This document shows, in pieces, positions 1 to 9,092 of a DNA stretch of 64,000 nt. The translations under genes were made by a program, and so were the position numbers. Numbering within the stretch: the first letter of the stretch is position 1; the number at the start of each line of letters is the position of its first letter. The DNA comes from Stenotrophomonas sp. ZAC14D1_NAIMI4_1 (GTDB lineage Bacteria; Pseudomonadota; Gammaproteobacteria; Xanthomonadales; Xanthomonadaceae), in assembly GCF_003086775.1 (NCBI RefSeq), contig NZ_CP026001.1, positions 2,816,407 to 2,880,406 on the forward strand, given 5' to 3'. The notes beneath the pieces were generated by a model. That model made no database searches. It was given only the letters and a program-made list of their open reading frames with translations, and was not told the origin of the DNA.

Positions 1-81
1 CAGATCGCCAAGGCCCACGGCGGCACGCTGAGCGTCACCAGTTCCGATGGCGCCGGCACGGTGCTTACGCTGCGGATCTGA
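1..81 (+). CDS. C-terminal end of a sensor histidine kinase (partial)
   Basis: Only the last 26 residues are present, entering from the left edge. They read AHGGTLSVTSSDGAGTVLTL followed by RI and a stop, which is the usual final part of a HATPase_c domain (G2-box tail and last beta strand). The gene runs rightward and its last 17 bases overlap the 3' end of the convergent monooxygenase gene. The family call rests on a short fragment, so partner and signal cannot be stated. Confidence 0.7.
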   Translation, partial: QIAKAHGGTLSVTSSDGAGTVLTLRI

Positions 82-1588
82 ACCAGCGCGACGCCGCCTC
101 ACGCACGTCGCCTGCCGCTTCACCGGTGTCGGCCGCCCAGGCGACGATGCCATCGGGCCGTACCAGCAGCGCCGCCAGTCCCATGCCATCTGTGGGCGGG
201 CGGGTAATGCACTGGACCTGCGGCTGCCACGCATCCAGCACGCCGCACAGCGGCGAACCTGCATCGAAGACCCAGTACACACCGCGTCCCGCGCGAAGCA
301 GTTCGCCCATGCGCAGCCCATCAGCCGACACGAAATCCGGCGCACTTCGCCCCACCAGCCGATGCGCGCCCCCGAGCTGCAGCTGCTGCGCAACGCCCCA
401 CACGCGCTCGGCCATGTAGGTCGCGCCCCCGGTGGTATCGAGCAGATCGGCCATCACCGCAGCCAGCGCACGCGAGCCCGCACCCGGCCGCATCAGCGCC
501 ACCTGCGCGCGCGACCAGTCCAGCACCTGCGCCCCGATCGGGTAGCGCTCGGCGTGGTAACTGTCCAGCAGCGCCTCGCCCGCCTCGCCACGCAGCACGG
601 CGGCCAGCTTCCAGCCCAGGTTCATCGCATCGCCCAGCCCGAGGTTCAACCCCTGCCCACCCAGCGGCGAATGCACGTGCGCGGCGTCACCGGCCAGCAG
701 AACGCGCCCGTGGCGATAGCGCTCGGCCTGGCGCGCGGCATCGGTCCAGGTCGTCGCCAGATGCAGTTCGCGCACCCGCACATCGCGGCCTGAAACGCGG
801 CGCAGCAGGGCCTCTGTAGTGTCACGATCAAGCGGCTGGCGGTGCCCGGCGCCACCATCGAAATCGGCCAGTGCCAGCGTGCCGGGCGGGTTGAAGTTGC
901 ACATGCCATGGTCGGTGTACTGGCGGCCAGGCGTCAGCACCGAAGGATCCTCCAGCGTGACGCTGAGGGAGTGGCCCGTGAACTCAGGCTCTGTGCCGAC
1001 GAAGGCAACACCGGCGCGCTTGCGCACCGTGCTGCGGCCGCCATCGCAGCCCACCAGCCAGCGGCCAGTGAAGCGTTGCCCGCCTGCATCAACCCGCACA
1101 TGGTCAGCCTGCGGCTGGATGTCTTCCACGGCCGTACTGCGCATGATCCGCACGCCCAGCGACTGCGCGCGCCCGGCCAGCACCGCTTCCAGCGCCGCCA
1201 GCTCCACCGGCATCTGGGTGGCCGCCGGACCAGGCAACCGGTACGGCCAGCGCCCGCTGTCGACGCGGTCCAGCGCGAACGGAATACCGGCGAAGTGCCC
1301 GCCCAGTGGCCGCGCCTGCGCCAACCAGTGCGCGGTGCCCGGCGGCGGCGCCCCCTTGGCGGGCATGCGCACCTGGGTGGCGGCCACCGCCTGCAGCAGG
1401 CCACGGCGGTCCAGCGCCTCCAGCGTGGGCGCGTTGAGGCCGCGCAGGCCGAACGGCAGCCGCTTCAGCGGCGTGTCGGCCACTGCCGCCTGCTCCAGCA
1501 CAAGCACCTGCGCCCCACCCCGGGCCAGCTCGGCCGCCAGAAACAGGCCGACCGGACCGGCGCCGGCGATGACCACGTCGTACTGCAT
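65..1588 (-). CDS. FAD-dependent aromatic-ring monooxygenase (PheA/TfdB/MhpA-like)
   Basis: Predicted flavoprotein monooxygenase of 507 aa, the normal size for single-component phenol or polyketide hydroxylases that use NAD(P)H and O2. Visible motifs are the N-terminal dinucleotide fold DVVIAGAGPVGLFLAAELA, the mid-protein DG motif GCDGGRSTVRK (about residue 180) and the FAD-ribityl GD motif LLAGDAAHVHSPLGGQGLNL (about residues 292-311). The open frame extends much further upstream across the neighbouring TetR gene, but homology starts at MQYDVVIAG, so the start at 1588 is chosen. It is divergent from a TetR gene with a palindrome between them, so it is probably repressed by that regulator and induced by its substrate or a related aromatic. 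The substrate is unknown. Confidence 0.88.
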   Translation of the reverse strand: MQYDVVIAGAGPVGLFLAAELARGGAQVLVLEQAAVADTPLKRLPFGLRGLNAPTLEALDRRGLLQAVAATQVRMPAKGAPPPGTAHWLAQARPLGGHFAGIPFALDRVDSGRWPYRLPGPAATQMPVELAALEAVLAGRAQSLGVRIMRSTAVEDIQPQADHVRVDAGGQRFTGRWLVGCDGGRSTVRKRAGVAFVGTEPEFTGHSLSVTLEDPSVLTPGRQYTDHGMCNFNPPGTLALADFDGGAGHRQPLDRDTTEALLRRVSGRDVRVRELHLATTWTDAARQAERYRHGRVLLAGDAAHVHSPLGGQGLNLGLGDAMNLGWKLAAVLRGEAGEALLDSYHAERYPIGAQVLDWSRAQVALMRPGAGSRALAAVMADLLDTTGGATYMAERVWGVAQQLQLGGAHRLVGRSAPDFVSADGLRMGELLRAGRGVYWVFDAGSPLCGVLDAWQPQVQCITRPPTDGMGLAALLVRPDGIVAWAADTGEAAGDVREAASRWFRSAA

Positions 1589-1635
1589 GGAAAACCCCCA
1601 TGAGCACCGGATCGGCGCTCTGTCGCCGCGAATGT

Positions 1636-1648
1636 TACACTCGGTGTA
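1636..1648. promoter_or_regulatory. Putative TetR operator between monooxygenase and TetR genes
   Basis: A perfect palindrome TACAC-TCG-GTGTA lies in the 81-bp gap between the divergent monooxygenase and TetR genes. Position and symmetry fit an operator through which the TetR protein represses both genes. The binding assignment is inferred. Confidence 0.55.
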
Positions 1649-1669
1649 CGTTTTCGATGTGAACCCGTC

Positions 1670-2317
1670 ATGAGCCCACCTGCTGGCCGCCGCGAGCAAC
1701 GCAAGGCCGAAACCCGGCAAGCCATTTCCGATGTGGCCACGCGCCTGATCATCGAGCGCGGCTTCGAGGCCGTGTCGATGGCCGAGATCGCCGAGGCCGC
1801 CGGGGTATCGCGCAAGACGGTGTTCAACTACTTCGCCAGCAAAGAACACCTGGTCTTCGACCGCGATGAAGAGGCACGGCAGCTGCTGCGTGAGGGCATG
1901 CACGCGCATGCCGGCCTGACCCCGCTGGCCGCCTTCAACACCCTGCTGCGCGAGCTGCTGCACAGTGGCCATCCCCTGCTGCGCATCCACCCCGGCGCCG
2001 CCGCGTTCTGGGCCACCGTGGCCGACAGCCCCGTGCTGGCCGACCACGGGCGGCGCCTGCAGGCGCAACTGACCGATGATCTGGCCCTGCTGATGGCCAC
2101 CGCTGCAGGCCGTGACGCCGGTGATGCCGAGGCCCGCCTGGGCGCGTGCATGCTGATGGGCCTGGTGGTGGCCGCCTACCAGCGCGGATTGCAGGCCCTG
2201 GCAGGCAATGAGGAACCGCGCGAGGCCATGCTGCAGCTGATCGTGCGCGGCACGACCGGGGTCCTGGTGGCACTGGCCGGCACGCCGTACACCGCCCCGG
2301 CCCTGCCGCCCGGGTAA
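1670..2317 (+). CDS. TetR/AcrR-family transcriptional regulator
   Basis: 215 aa. The N-terminal helix-turn-helix is clear: TRQAISDVATRLIIERGF, then AEIAEAAGVSRKTVFNYFAS and KEHLVF, the canonical TetR DNA-binding signature. The rest is an alpha-helical ligand/dimerisation domain with no recognisable ligand signature. It is transcribed away from the flavin monooxygenase and most likely controls that gene and itself through the TACAC-N3-GTGTA palindrome. The ATG start gives a short basic leader (SPPAGRREQRKAE) before the HTH, typical of the family. Confidence 0.88.
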   Translation: MSPPAGRREQRKAETRQAISDVATRLIIERGFEAVSMAEIAEAAGVSRKTVFNYFASKEHLVFDRDEEARQLLREGMHAHAGLTPLAAFNTLLRELLHSGHPLLRIHPGAAAFWATVADSPVLADHGRRLQAQLTDDLALLMATAAGRDAGDAEARLGACMLMGLVVAAYQRGLQALAGNEEPREAMLQLIVRGTTGVLVALAGTPYTAPALPPG

Positions 2318-2342
2318 ATCCCACACGGCACCGGGCCACGCC

Positions 2343-2368
2343 ATGTTCACGCAATGTTCCTGTAATAC
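2343..2368 (+). promoter_or_regulatory. Response-regulator box A and -10 upstream of the two-component operon
   Basis: Two copies of ATGTTC (2343-2348 and 2354-2359) lie 11 bp apart start to start, with ACGCA between them, and a -10-like TAATAC follows at 2363-2368. Hexamer direct repeats one helical turn apart are how OmpR/PhoP-type regulators bind. Related boxes occur at 4465, 5314 and 8612. The element sits about 50 bp upstream of the regulator's own ATG, so autoregulation is likely. Confidence 0.6.
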
Positions 2369-2410
2369 GGTGCGGCACCGCCGTTTCCCATCTGCCCCGC
2401 CGTACCGCCG

Positions 2411-3085
2411 ATGCATATCCTGCTGATCGAAGACGAAACCGAACTGGCCGCCACGCTGAAAGGCGCGCTGCAGCGCGAGCGCCACGTGGTGGATCTGGCC
2501 GGCACCGTGGCGATGGCCCGCGAGGCGGCGCTCTGCGGGCTGCACGACCTGGTGCTGCTGGACCGCACCCTGCCCGACGGCGATGGCCTGGCCCTGATCG
2601 CCCTGCTGCGCCAGCACAACCCCGGCGTACCCATCATCGTGCTCAGTGCGCTGGGCCAGCTGCCCGACCGCGTGGCCGGGCTGGATGAAGGTGCCGACGA
2701 TTACCTGGCCAAGCCCTTCGCGCTGGAGGAACTGTTCGCCCGCATCCGCGCCGTCGGCCGCCGCCCCAGCGGCCTCAACGCCGAGACCGTCACCGTCGGG
2801 CGCCTGAGCTTCGACCCGGTGTCCGGCGAAACCCGCGTGGGCGGCGAGCGGCTGGACCTGCCGCGACGCGAGATCCGCGTGCTGGCCGCGCTGGCGCGGC
2901 GCATCGGCCGCACCGTGCTGCGCGAATCCATCGAGATGGCCGTGTATGGCTTCGATGATGGCGTGCACTCCAACACCCTCGATTCGCACGTCTCGCGCCT
3001 GCGCCGCAAGCTGGCCGAGGCCGATGCCGGCGTGGAGATCCACGCCATCCGCGGCGTCGGCTACCTGATGCGGGAAATCAAGTAA
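2411..3085 (+). CDS. OmpR/PhoP-family response regulator
   Basis: 224 aa. The receiver domain has the acidic pocket E7-D8, phospho-acceptor D51 in LVLLDRTLPDGDG, and the conserved lysine in DDYLAKPF. The C-terminal winged helix (about 125-224) ends in HVSRLRRKL and IHAIRGVGYLM, typical of the OmpR family. Its stop overlaps the start of the histidine kinase by one base (TAATG), so the two are translationally coupled. A two-hexamer box upstream, repeated before three other transcription units in this block, suggests it controls itself and the adjacent membrane-protein/MacAB genes. It is PhoP-like in sequence, but I cannot assign orthology. Confidence 0.92.
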   Translation: MHILLIEDETELAATLKGALQRERHVVDLAGTVAMAREAALCGLHDLVLLDRTLPDGDGLALIALLRQHNPGVPIIVLSALGQLPDRVAGLDEGADDYLAKPFALEELFARIRAVGRRPSGLNAETVTVGRLSFDPVSGETRVGGERLDLPRREIRVLAALARRIGRTVLRESIEMAVYGFDDGVHSNTLDSHVSRLRRKLAEADAGVEIHAIRGVGYLMREIK

Positions 3086-4425
3086 TGGCGCGGCGTCCTT
3101 CGCTGAAGTGGCCGCTGATCATCAAGCCGCTGATCTTCCATCTGCTGGCCCTGCTGCTGGCGTTCTTCGTGCTGCTGATGGTGCTGGTGCGCGTGGACAG
3201 CGGTGGCTACTACACCATCCAGACCTTCGCGCCGGTGGCCGCCGATGCCGTGCATCGTGATGCCAGCGGCAGGCTGTTCGTGAAGAACACACCGGAGCTG
3301 GCCGAAGAACTGAAGATCGCGCCGGGCGCCTGGTTCATCGCCCAGGATGACAGCGGCCACCACGTGACCTTCGGCAACGTGCCGCCTGCCTACGCCTCAC
3401 TGGTGGGGCTGCTGGACGGCATTCCCTATGGAGACCTGCGCGGGCGCGAACGCGGCGACGGCCTGGCGGTGGTGGTGCGCCAGCACACCGGGCCGGCGGG
3501 CAAGCTGACGATCATGGCCCATGGCGAAGTAGATACCCTCACCTGGCAGATGGCGCTGGCCGCGCACATCATCACCGTGCCGATCTTCCTGCTGCTGGCG
3601 CTGGTGACCATCGTGCTGACGCCGATCATCGTGCGCCGCGCACTGGCCGGCGTGGAGCGCATCGCCGCCGAGGCCGGGAAGATTTCCGCCAACCACCGCG
3701 GCATCCGCCTCACCGCCACGGCGGTACCGGTGGAGATCGCACCGCTGGTGAACGCGGTGAACGACGCGCTGGACCGGCTGGACGAGGGCCACGAACGCCA
3801 GCGCCGCTTCATTGCGGCTGCCGCGCACGAACTGCGCACGCCCATCGCGATTCTGCGGGTGAAGCTGGACGCCGCCGACGATGCCACCTCACGCAGCCTG
3901 GCCCTGGAAGTAGCGCGCCTGGCCACGCTGGCCGAGCAGCTGCTGGACCTGCACCGCATGGACGAAGACGGGCCGAAGGAAACGCTGAACCTGGCGCGCG
4001 TGGCCAAGCGCGTGGTGGCCGACCTGGCGCCACTGCTGATCCAGTCCGAGCGCACGGTCGCGGTGTCGGTGGAGCAGCATTACCCGGTGCTGGGCGAAGC
4101 CGGCGCGATCGAGCGCGTGATCTCCAACCTGGTCTTGAACGCAGCCGAACACGGTGGCCGCAACGTGATCGTGCGCGTACAGGGCAGCTGCCTGGAAGTG
4201 GAAGATGACGGCCCCGGCATACCGGTGGCCGAACGCGAACGCGTCTTCGAGCCTTTCCAGCGCCTGCGCCCCCGGCAGAGCGGCGCGGGCCTGGGCCTGA
4301 ACCTGGTCCGGCAGGTGGTGGAGCGCCACGGTGGCCAGGTCACGATTCTCGACGCGCCCGGTGGCGGCGCGTTGATCCGCGTGGAGTTTCCACCGCACCC
4401 CGGTGCGAACCCGCCGGCGGCGTGA
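3085..4425 (+). CDS. Sensor histidine kinase partner of the OmpR-type regulator
   Basis: 446 aa inner-membrane kinase. Two transmembrane segments (about residues 10-35 and 156-185) bracket a sensor region of roughly 120 residues that should be periplasmic. HAMP and DHp domains follow. The phospho-acceptor is H248 in AAAAHELRTPIAILRVKL. The ATP-binding domain has the N box (VISNLVLNAAEHGG), G1 (VEDDGPGIP) and G2 (GAGLGLNLVRQVVERHGG). It overlaps the regulator gene by one base. Being next to a MacAB-type exporter suggests it senses envelope stress, cations or an antimicrobial, but the sensor region carries no recognisable ligand motif. Confidence 0.92.
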   Translation: MARRPSLKWPLIIKPLIFHLLALLLAFFVLLMVLVRVDSGGYYTIQTFAPVAADAVHRDASGRLFVKNTPELAEELKIAPGAWFIAQDDSGHHVTFGNVPPAYASLVGLLDGIPYGDLRGRERGDGLAVVVRQHTGPAGKLTIMAHGEVDTLTWQMALAAHIITVPIFLLLALVTIVLTPIIVRRALAGVERIAAEAGKISANHRGIRLTATAVPVEIAPLVNAVNDALDRLDEGHERQRRFIAAAAHELRTPIAILRVKLDAADDATSRSLALEVARLATLAEQLLDLHRMDEDGPKETLNLARVAKRVVADLAPLLIQSERTVAVSVEQHYPVLGEAGAIERVISNLVLNAAEHGGRNVIVRVQGSCLEVEDDGPGIPVAERERVFEPFQRLRPRQSGAGLGLNLVRQVVERHGGQVTILDAPGGGALIRVEFPPHPGANPPAA

Positions 4426-4464
4426 CTGCCACCTGTCTGCGGGCGCGTGCGGCACGCGCCGGCA

Positions 4465-4493
4465 AGCTTGCGGCAATGTTGGCTGCGCAGTAT
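4465..4493 (+). promoter_or_regulatory. Response-regulator box B with -10-like sequence
   Basis: Hexamers AGCTTG (4465-4470) and ATGTTG (4476-4481) are spaced 11 bp with CGGCA between, and a CAGTAT -10-like hexamer is at 4488-4493. The arrangement matches boxes A, C and D and lies about 50 bp before the membrane-protein start, so this gene probably has its own promoter under the adjacent regulator. Confidence 0.55.
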
Positions 4494-4543
4494 CGGGCGC
4501 AGGGCGCCTGTGCGCGTCCCTGTTCCGTACTGAAAGGACGCCC

Positions 4544-5296
4544 ATGCCGCAGGCCGCCGCTGCACCGCCGAAAAACACGCCCCGATCCGAACCCGGCGCT
4601 GCGGCCACTTCGCTGACCGTCGCCGCCTGGAACCGGCACCCGCAACCTCGGCGCCTGCGCGGGCTGGCACACTGGCCGCGCTGGCTGCGTGACCTGCCGG
4701 AGCCAGCACGGCCGATCGCACTGGCGCGACTGTTCGGCGCACTGTTCATGGCCCTGCCCGGCGCCGCCCTGGTGGTGTTCGTGGCACTGCACGCAGGCGC
4801 AGCGCTGGCGGCGGCCACATTGCTGCTCGTGGCGACGCACGGCACGCTGCATGCCATGGCCGCGTGGTCACTGGACCGCACCGGAGTGTCTTCACCGTGG
4901 CCGCAGCGGTTGGAAGCCCCTGCCCCGGCGCTGCTTTCGTGGACCAGCCTGCTGCCGTTCGCAACCGTCGCAGCCCCGGGTGCCAACACCCTGCTCGGCG
5001 CCAGCTTGGCCCTGCTGCTGCTCAACGCATGGCTGACTGCACACGGCCGCCATCGCCCCTGGCAGCGGCCGCTGCATGTGGCCACGGCCACGCTCTTGGC
5101 CGCCACCCTGGCCGGGCAGGCGGTGCTGTTGTCCCTGCCCGCGCGCGCTGCACTGCTGGCGGGCACGGCCTGCATCGGCGTGTCGGTGGCCGTGCAATTG
5201 CGTGCTGGCACGCATCGCATCACAGGGCATCTGTTGCTGGTGCTGGGCAGCCTGTGCGCGGCCGTCGCCGTGGCGCTGCAGGTCGGCAGCCACTGA
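4544..5296 (+). CDS. Multi-pass membrane protein of unknown function
   Basis: 250 aa with a proline/alanine-rich cytoplasmic start followed by several hydrophobic segments, for example around LFGALFMALPGAALVVFVAL and the Ala/Leu-rich stretches after it. No family is recognised. The open frame extends upstream to 4403, into the kinase gene, but the ATG at 4544 follows a good Shine-Dalgarno (AAAGGA, 4533-4538) and a promoter-like box, so it is taken as the start. It sits between the two-component genes and the MacAB exporter and shares the same control box, so it may belong to the same envelope response. Confidence 0.7.
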   Translation: MPQAAAAPPKNTPRSEPGAAATSLTVAAWNRHPQPRRLRGLAHWPRWLRDLPEPARPIALARLFGALFMALPGAALVVFVALHAGAALAAATLLLVATHGTLHAMAAWSLDRTGVSSPWPQRLEAPAPALLSWTSLLPFATVAAPGANTLLGASLALLLLNAWLTAHGRHRPWQRPLHVATATLLAATLAGQAVLLSLPARAALLAGTACIGVSVAVQLRAGTHRITGHLLLVLGSLCAAVAVALQVGSH

Positions 5297-5313
5297 GCAG
5301 GCCCGGCGCCGCA

Positions 5314-5338
5314 AGGTTGGCGCAATCCTGGACATAGA
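5314..5338 (+). promoter_or_regulatory. Response-regulator box C upstream of macA-like gene
   Basis: Hexamers AGGTTG (5314-5319) and ATCCTG (5325-5330) have GCGCA between them, and CATAGA is a possible -10 at 5333-5338. Spacing and core GCGCAAT match the boxes at 2343, 4465 and 8612. It would place the exporter operon under the same regulator. Confidence 0.55.
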
Positions 5339-5422
5339 GACTCGGCCCTGCCTGCACGCACAGGCACGCCCGTCATTCCTGCAAGGATTTCCGATGTTCA
5401 CCGCACAACGGGCAACGCGCCC

Positions 5423-6616
5423 ATGAGCGCCGCACCCCGCACCCGTCGCCGCCTGTGGATCGCCGCCGCCGCTGGCGCGTGCCTGCTGGCCCTGGCCGTG
5501 CTCTGGCTGATGCCCGCCGCACCACCCGAACTGGAGGTGTCGCCCGTTCAACGCGGCGATATCGAACAGGTGGTCGAAGCCACCGGCACCCTGAAGCCCT
5601 CGCGCCTGGTGAGCGTGGGTGCACAGGTTTCCGGCCGCATCGAAACCCTGCACGTGAAGCTCGGCGACAGGGTGAAGGCCGGCGACCTGATTGCCGAGAT
5701 CGACTCGCGTACCCAGCGCAACGCGCTGCAGAGCGCCCAGGCCGCACAACGCAGCGCCCGCGCCAACCGCGATGCCCTGGCTGCCGACCTGCGCCAGTAC
5801 CAGCTGACCCTGCAGCGCCAGCAGGCACTGGTTGCCCGCCAACTGGTGGCGCGTGCCGACTACGATGCAGCGAAAACCAAGGTCGATGCCACCCGCGAAC
5901 AGGTCGCTGCGCTTGATGGCGAAGTGGTGCAACGGCAGACCGATGTGGACGTGGCACAGACCAACCTGGGCTACACGCGCATCACTGCCCCCACCGACGG
6001 CACCGTGCTGGCCGTGGTCGCCCGCCAGGGGCAGACGGTCAACGCCGTGCAGAGCGCACCGACCATCGTGATGCTGGGCAACCAGGACGTGATGACCGTC
6101 TACGCTGAAATCTCCGAGGCCGACGTGGTGCACACCGCCCTGGGCCAGGAGGCGTACTTCACCATCCTCGGCGACAGCGGCCGGCGCTACAGCAGCACGC
6201 TGCGCGACATCGCACCGGCGCCGGAATCGATCACCAACGAAGACACCTCCGGCTTCGCCGCGCCCGGCGCGTCGGCCGGTGCCAGCCGCACCGCCATGTA
6301 CTACAACGGCCAGTTCGACGTGGACAACGCCGATGGCCGCCTGCGCAGCTACATGACCGCACAGGTGCGCATCGTGCTCGGCCGTGCCAAGGGGGTGCTG
6401 ACCATCCCATCGGCCGCCCTGGGCGCACGGGCAGCCGATGGCAGCTACAGCGTGCAGGTCCGTGGCGCCGATGGCCGGCCAGCCGCGCGGCGCATCACCA
6501 TCGGGCTGGATGACCAGATCAACGTAGAGGTGCGCAGTGGCCTGCAGCAAGGCGAACAGGTGGTGCTGGCACACACTGCCGAAGCCCCCGCAGCCACGGG
6601 CGCTGCACAGCCATGA
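5423..6616 (+). CDS. macA: MacA-like periplasmic adaptor (HlyD/RND-type membrane fusion protein)
   Basis: 397 aa. An N-terminal membrane anchor (residues about 8-30) is followed by the lipoyl/barrel-sandwich half-motif GAQVSGRIETLHVKLGDRVK, a helical hairpin (residues about 90-180) and the second lipoyl half beginning YTRITAPTDGTVLAVVARQG. This is the order in MacA, which bridges the MacB transporter to an outer-membrane TolC-type channel. The last four bases overlap the macB start (ATGA), so the pair is cotranslated. No outer-membrane factor gene is adjacent, so a TolC encoded elsewhere is presumably used. The exported substrate (macrolide, siderophore, peptide or lipid) cannot be told from sequence. 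Confidence 0.9.
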   Translation: MSAAPRTRRRLWIAAAAGACLLALAVLWLMPAAPPELEVSPVQRGDIEQVVEATGTLKPSRLVSVGAQVSGRIETLHVKLGDRVKAGDLIAEIDSRTQRNALQSAQAAQRSARANRDALAADLRQYQLTLQRQQALVARQLVARADYDAAKTKVDATREQVAALDGEVVQRQTDVDVAQTNLGYTRITAPTDGTVLAVVARQGQTVNAVQSAPTIVMLGNQDVMTVYAEISEADVVHTALGQEAYFTILGDSGRRYSSTLRDIAPAPESITNEDTSGFAAPGASAGASRTAMYYNGQFDVDNADGRLRSYMTAQVRIVLGRAKGVLTIPSAALGARAADGSYSVQVRGADGRPAARRITIGLDDQINVEVRSGLQQGEQVVLAHTAEAPAATGAAQP

Positions 6617-8583
6617 CCGACGCCGCGATGGACAGGGCGCTGCTGCGCGTGCGCGGCATCCGCCGCGAGTTCGCTGCGGGCGAGCAGACCCTGGTGGTGC
6701 TCGATGGCATCGACCTGGATATCCGCGCTGGCGAACTGGTGGCCATTGTCGGCCAGTCCGGCTCGGGTAAATCCACGCTGATGAACATCCTCGGCTGCCT
6801 GGACCGGCCCTCGGCCGGCACCTACTGCATTGCCGGCCGCGAGACCGCGCAGATGACGCCGGATGAACTGGCCGAACTGCGCCGCGAGCACTTCGGCTTC
6901 ATCTTCCAGCGCTACCACCTGCTGACCGACCTCACCGCACTGGGCAACGTCGAAGTGCCGGCCATCTATGCCGGCCAGCCAGCGGCCGAGCGCCACCGCC
7001 GCGCCCAGGCGCTGCTGCAGCGGCTGGGCCTGGGCGAACGCATGCAGCACCTTCCCGGCGAGCTGTCCGGCGGCCAGCAGCAGCGCGTGTCCATCGCCCG
7101 CGCCCTGATGAACGGCGGCGCGGTGATCTTCGCCGACGAACCCACCGGTGCACTGGATACGCAGTCCGGCAAGGAAGTGATGAAGATCCTCGGTGAGCTG
7201 CACGCCGAAGGCCACACCGTGGTGCTGGTGACCCATGACATGGCCGTGGCCGAGCACGCCCAGCGCATCATCGAGATCCGCGATGGGCGCATCGTGGATG
7301 ACCGCCCCACCGCGGCCGCCCTGGCCGCCAGTGCCAGCACGAGCGCCGTCCTGCAGACCCGCAGCGAGGGCAGCGGCTGGCTGGCACTGCGCGACCGCTT
7401 CACCGAAGCCTTCCGCATGGCTCTGCGCGCGATGAACGCACACCGCATGCGCACCTTCCTCACCATGCTCGGCATCATCATCGGCATCGCCTCGGTGGTG
7501 TCGGTGGTGGCGCTGGGCACTGGCGCACGCCAGGCCATCCTGTCCAACATCGCCTCGCTGGGCACCAACACCATCGAGATCTACCCCGGCTCGGGCTTTG
7601 GCGATGTACACGCCGCGCAGGTGGAAACGCTGACCCCGGGCGACAGCGTTGCTTTGGCCGGCCAGCCCTTCGTGGACAGCGCGACGCCCGGCGTGGCCAG
7701 CAGCGGCACCGCACAGCGCGGCAATCGTGCAGCAAACGTGCAGATCCAGGGTGTCAGCGAGCAGTACTTCCGCGTGCATGGGTTGAAGCTGGGCGCCGGC
7801 CGCTTCTTCGGCCAGCCTGCGGTGGCCGGCCACCAGCAGGTGGCGGTGATCGACGCCAACACGCGCGCACGCTTCTTCGCCGCCCAGGAGGATCCCATCG
7901 GCCAGAGCCTGCTGCTGGGCAACGTGCCGGTGCGGGTGGTGGGCGTGGTCAAGAAGGAAGCCGGCGCCGTGGGCGACGCCTCACTGCTGCAGGTCTGGGT
8001 GCCCTACACCACCGCCATGGCCCGCATGCTGGGGCAGAGCCACGTGTCGAACATCACCGTCCGCGTTTCCGATGCGGTGGGCATGCAGGCAGCGGAGGCC
8101 TCGATCAGCCGGCTGCTGGCGCGCCGCCATGGCCGCACGGACTTCTACATGAGCAACAACGCGCAGATCCGCCAGTCCATCGAACAGACCACGCGCATCC
8201 TGACGTTGATGATCAGTGCCATCGCCGCCATCGCGCTGGTGGTGGGCGGCATCGGGGTGATGAACATCATGCTGGTCTCGGTGACCGAACGGACCCGCGA
8301 GATCGGCGTGCGCATGGCCGTGGGTGCCCGGCGCAGCGACATCCTGCAGCAGTTCCTCATCGAATCGGTGCTGGTGTGCCTGCTCGGTGGCGTGCTGGGC
8401 ATCGGCGTGGCGCTGGCCCTGGGTGCGGTGCTGGCCTTGGCCGATATCGGCTTCAGCCTGGTGTTCTCCTCCGCCTCGATCCTGGCCGCGTTCGCCTGCA
8501 GCAGCCTGATCGGCATCGGCTTCGGCTTCCTGCCGGCACGCCGTGCCGCACAGCTCGACCCGGTGGAAGCCCTGGTCCGCTGA
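6613..8583 (+). CDS. macB: MacB-like ABC transporter (ATPase-permease fusion)
   Basis: 656 aa, full MacB length. The N-terminal ATPase has Walker [10 protein letters not shown] (K53), signature LSGGQQQRV (151-159) and Walker B with catalytic E176 in [11 protein letters not shown]. The permease half starts with a membrane helix at [20 protein letters not shown], continues with a large periplasmic domain, and ends with three helices of the FtsX type, including [20 protein letters not shown]. Such proteins act as mechanotransmitters that push periplasmic substrates through MacA and TolC. Its start overlaps macA by four bases. The operon carries response-regulator box C. Confidence 0.93.
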   Translation: MTDAAMDRALLRVRGIRREFAAGEQTLVVLDGIDLDIRAGELVAIVGQSGSGKSTLMNILGCLDRPSAGTYCIAGRETAQMTPDELAELRREHFGFIFQRYHLLTDLTALGNVEVPAIYAGQPAAERHRRAQALLQRLGLGERMQHLPGELSGGQQQRVSIARALMNGGAVIFADEPTGALDTQSGKEVMKILGELHAEGHTVVLVTHDMAVAEHAQRIIEIRDGRIVDDRPTAAALAASASTSAVLQTRSEGSGWLALRDRFTEAFRMALRAMNAHRMRTFLTMLGIIIGIASVVSVVALGTGARQAILSNIASLGTNTIEIYPGSGFGDVHAAQVETLTPGDSVALAGQPFVDSATPGVASSGTAQRGNRAANVQIQGVSEQYFRVHGLKLGAGRFFGQPAVAGHQQVAVIDANTRARFFAAQEDPIGQSLLLGNVPVRVVGVVKKEAGAVGDASLLQVWVPYTTAMARMLGQSHVSNITVRVSDAVGMQAAEASISRLLARRHGRTDFYMSNNAQIRQSIEQTTRILTLMISAIAAIALVVGGIGVMNIMLVSVTERTREIGVRMAVGARRSDILQQFLIESVLVCLLGGVLGIGVALALGAVLALADIGFSLVFSSASILAAFACSSLIGIGFGFLPARRAAQLDPVEALVR

Positions 8584-8611
8584 ACGGCATGCAGAACGCT
8601 GCAGTGACGGC

Positions 8612-8640
8612 AGGTTCGCGCAATGTCCGCGCGCTGTACT
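8612..8640 (+). promoter_or_regulatory. Response-regulator box D with -10-like sequence
   Basis: Hexamers AGGTTC (8612-8617) and ATGTCC (8623-8628) are separated by GCGCA, with a TGTACT -10-like hexamer at 8635-8640. It is the fourth member of the box set in this block and precedes the small secreted-protein gene at 8675. Confidence 0.55.
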
Positions 8641-8674
8641 GACCCTACCGACACAGCCGCACAGGAGCGGAACG

Positions 8675-9061
8675 ATGGTTGAGAAGACAGGACGCAGCGC
8701 ATGGCTGCTGGCGGCCGCCGTGCAGTTTCTGGTGCTGCTGCCCTATGCCGGCCCGGCACAGGCGCAGCACCGCGATGGCTACCGCGCCGGATGGGACCGC
8801 GGCTACGAGGACCGCCAGCGCGATGAACGCGAGCGCCGTGAGCGCGAACGGGAACGCGACCGCCGTGACGATGCCAAGGCCAAGGGCGTGGTGGTGGGTG
8901 TGGTGGGCGCGGCCGTGGTGGCCGGCGTGATCGCGGCCGCTGCCAAGCGTGAACGCGAGAACCGTGAGCGCGCCGACTACTGCATGAACCGCTACGGCAA
9001 CTACGACCGCCGCAACGACACCTACCGTGGCTCGGACGGCTACACCTATCCCTGCCGCTGA
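8675..9061 (+). CDS. Small secreted Arg-rich protein with a glycine-zipper-like segment
   Basis: 128 aa. An N-terminal signal peptide (LLAAAVQFLVLLPYAGPAQA, probable cleavage after AQA) precedes a highly charged segment of Arg/Glu/Asp repeats (DRQRDERERRERERERDRRD), then a hydrophobic glycine-spaced stretch GVVVGVVGAAVVAGVIAAAA and a Cys-containing C-terminal tail (YCMNRYG, YTYPCR). The ATG at 8675 has a strong AGGAG at 8663-8667; the frame is open further upstream but without such a site. No known function. It shares box D with the two-component regulon and may act in the periplasm or at the outer membrane. Confidence 0.75.
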   Translation: MVEKTGRSAWLLAAAVQFLVLLPYAGPAQAQHRDGYRAGWDRGYEDRQRDERERRERERERDRRDDAKAKGVVVGVVGAAVVAGVIAAAAKRERENRERADYCMNRYGNYDRRNDTYRGSDGYTYPCR

Positions 9062-9092
9062 ACTGCCCCGCAGCCTTCAAGGAAACCACCGC

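Noticed and set aside
65..3043. 992-residue minus-strand protein
   Set aside because: Only the C-terminal 507 residues from 1588 show family motifs; the upstream part is the antisense shadow of the TetR and response-regulator genes.
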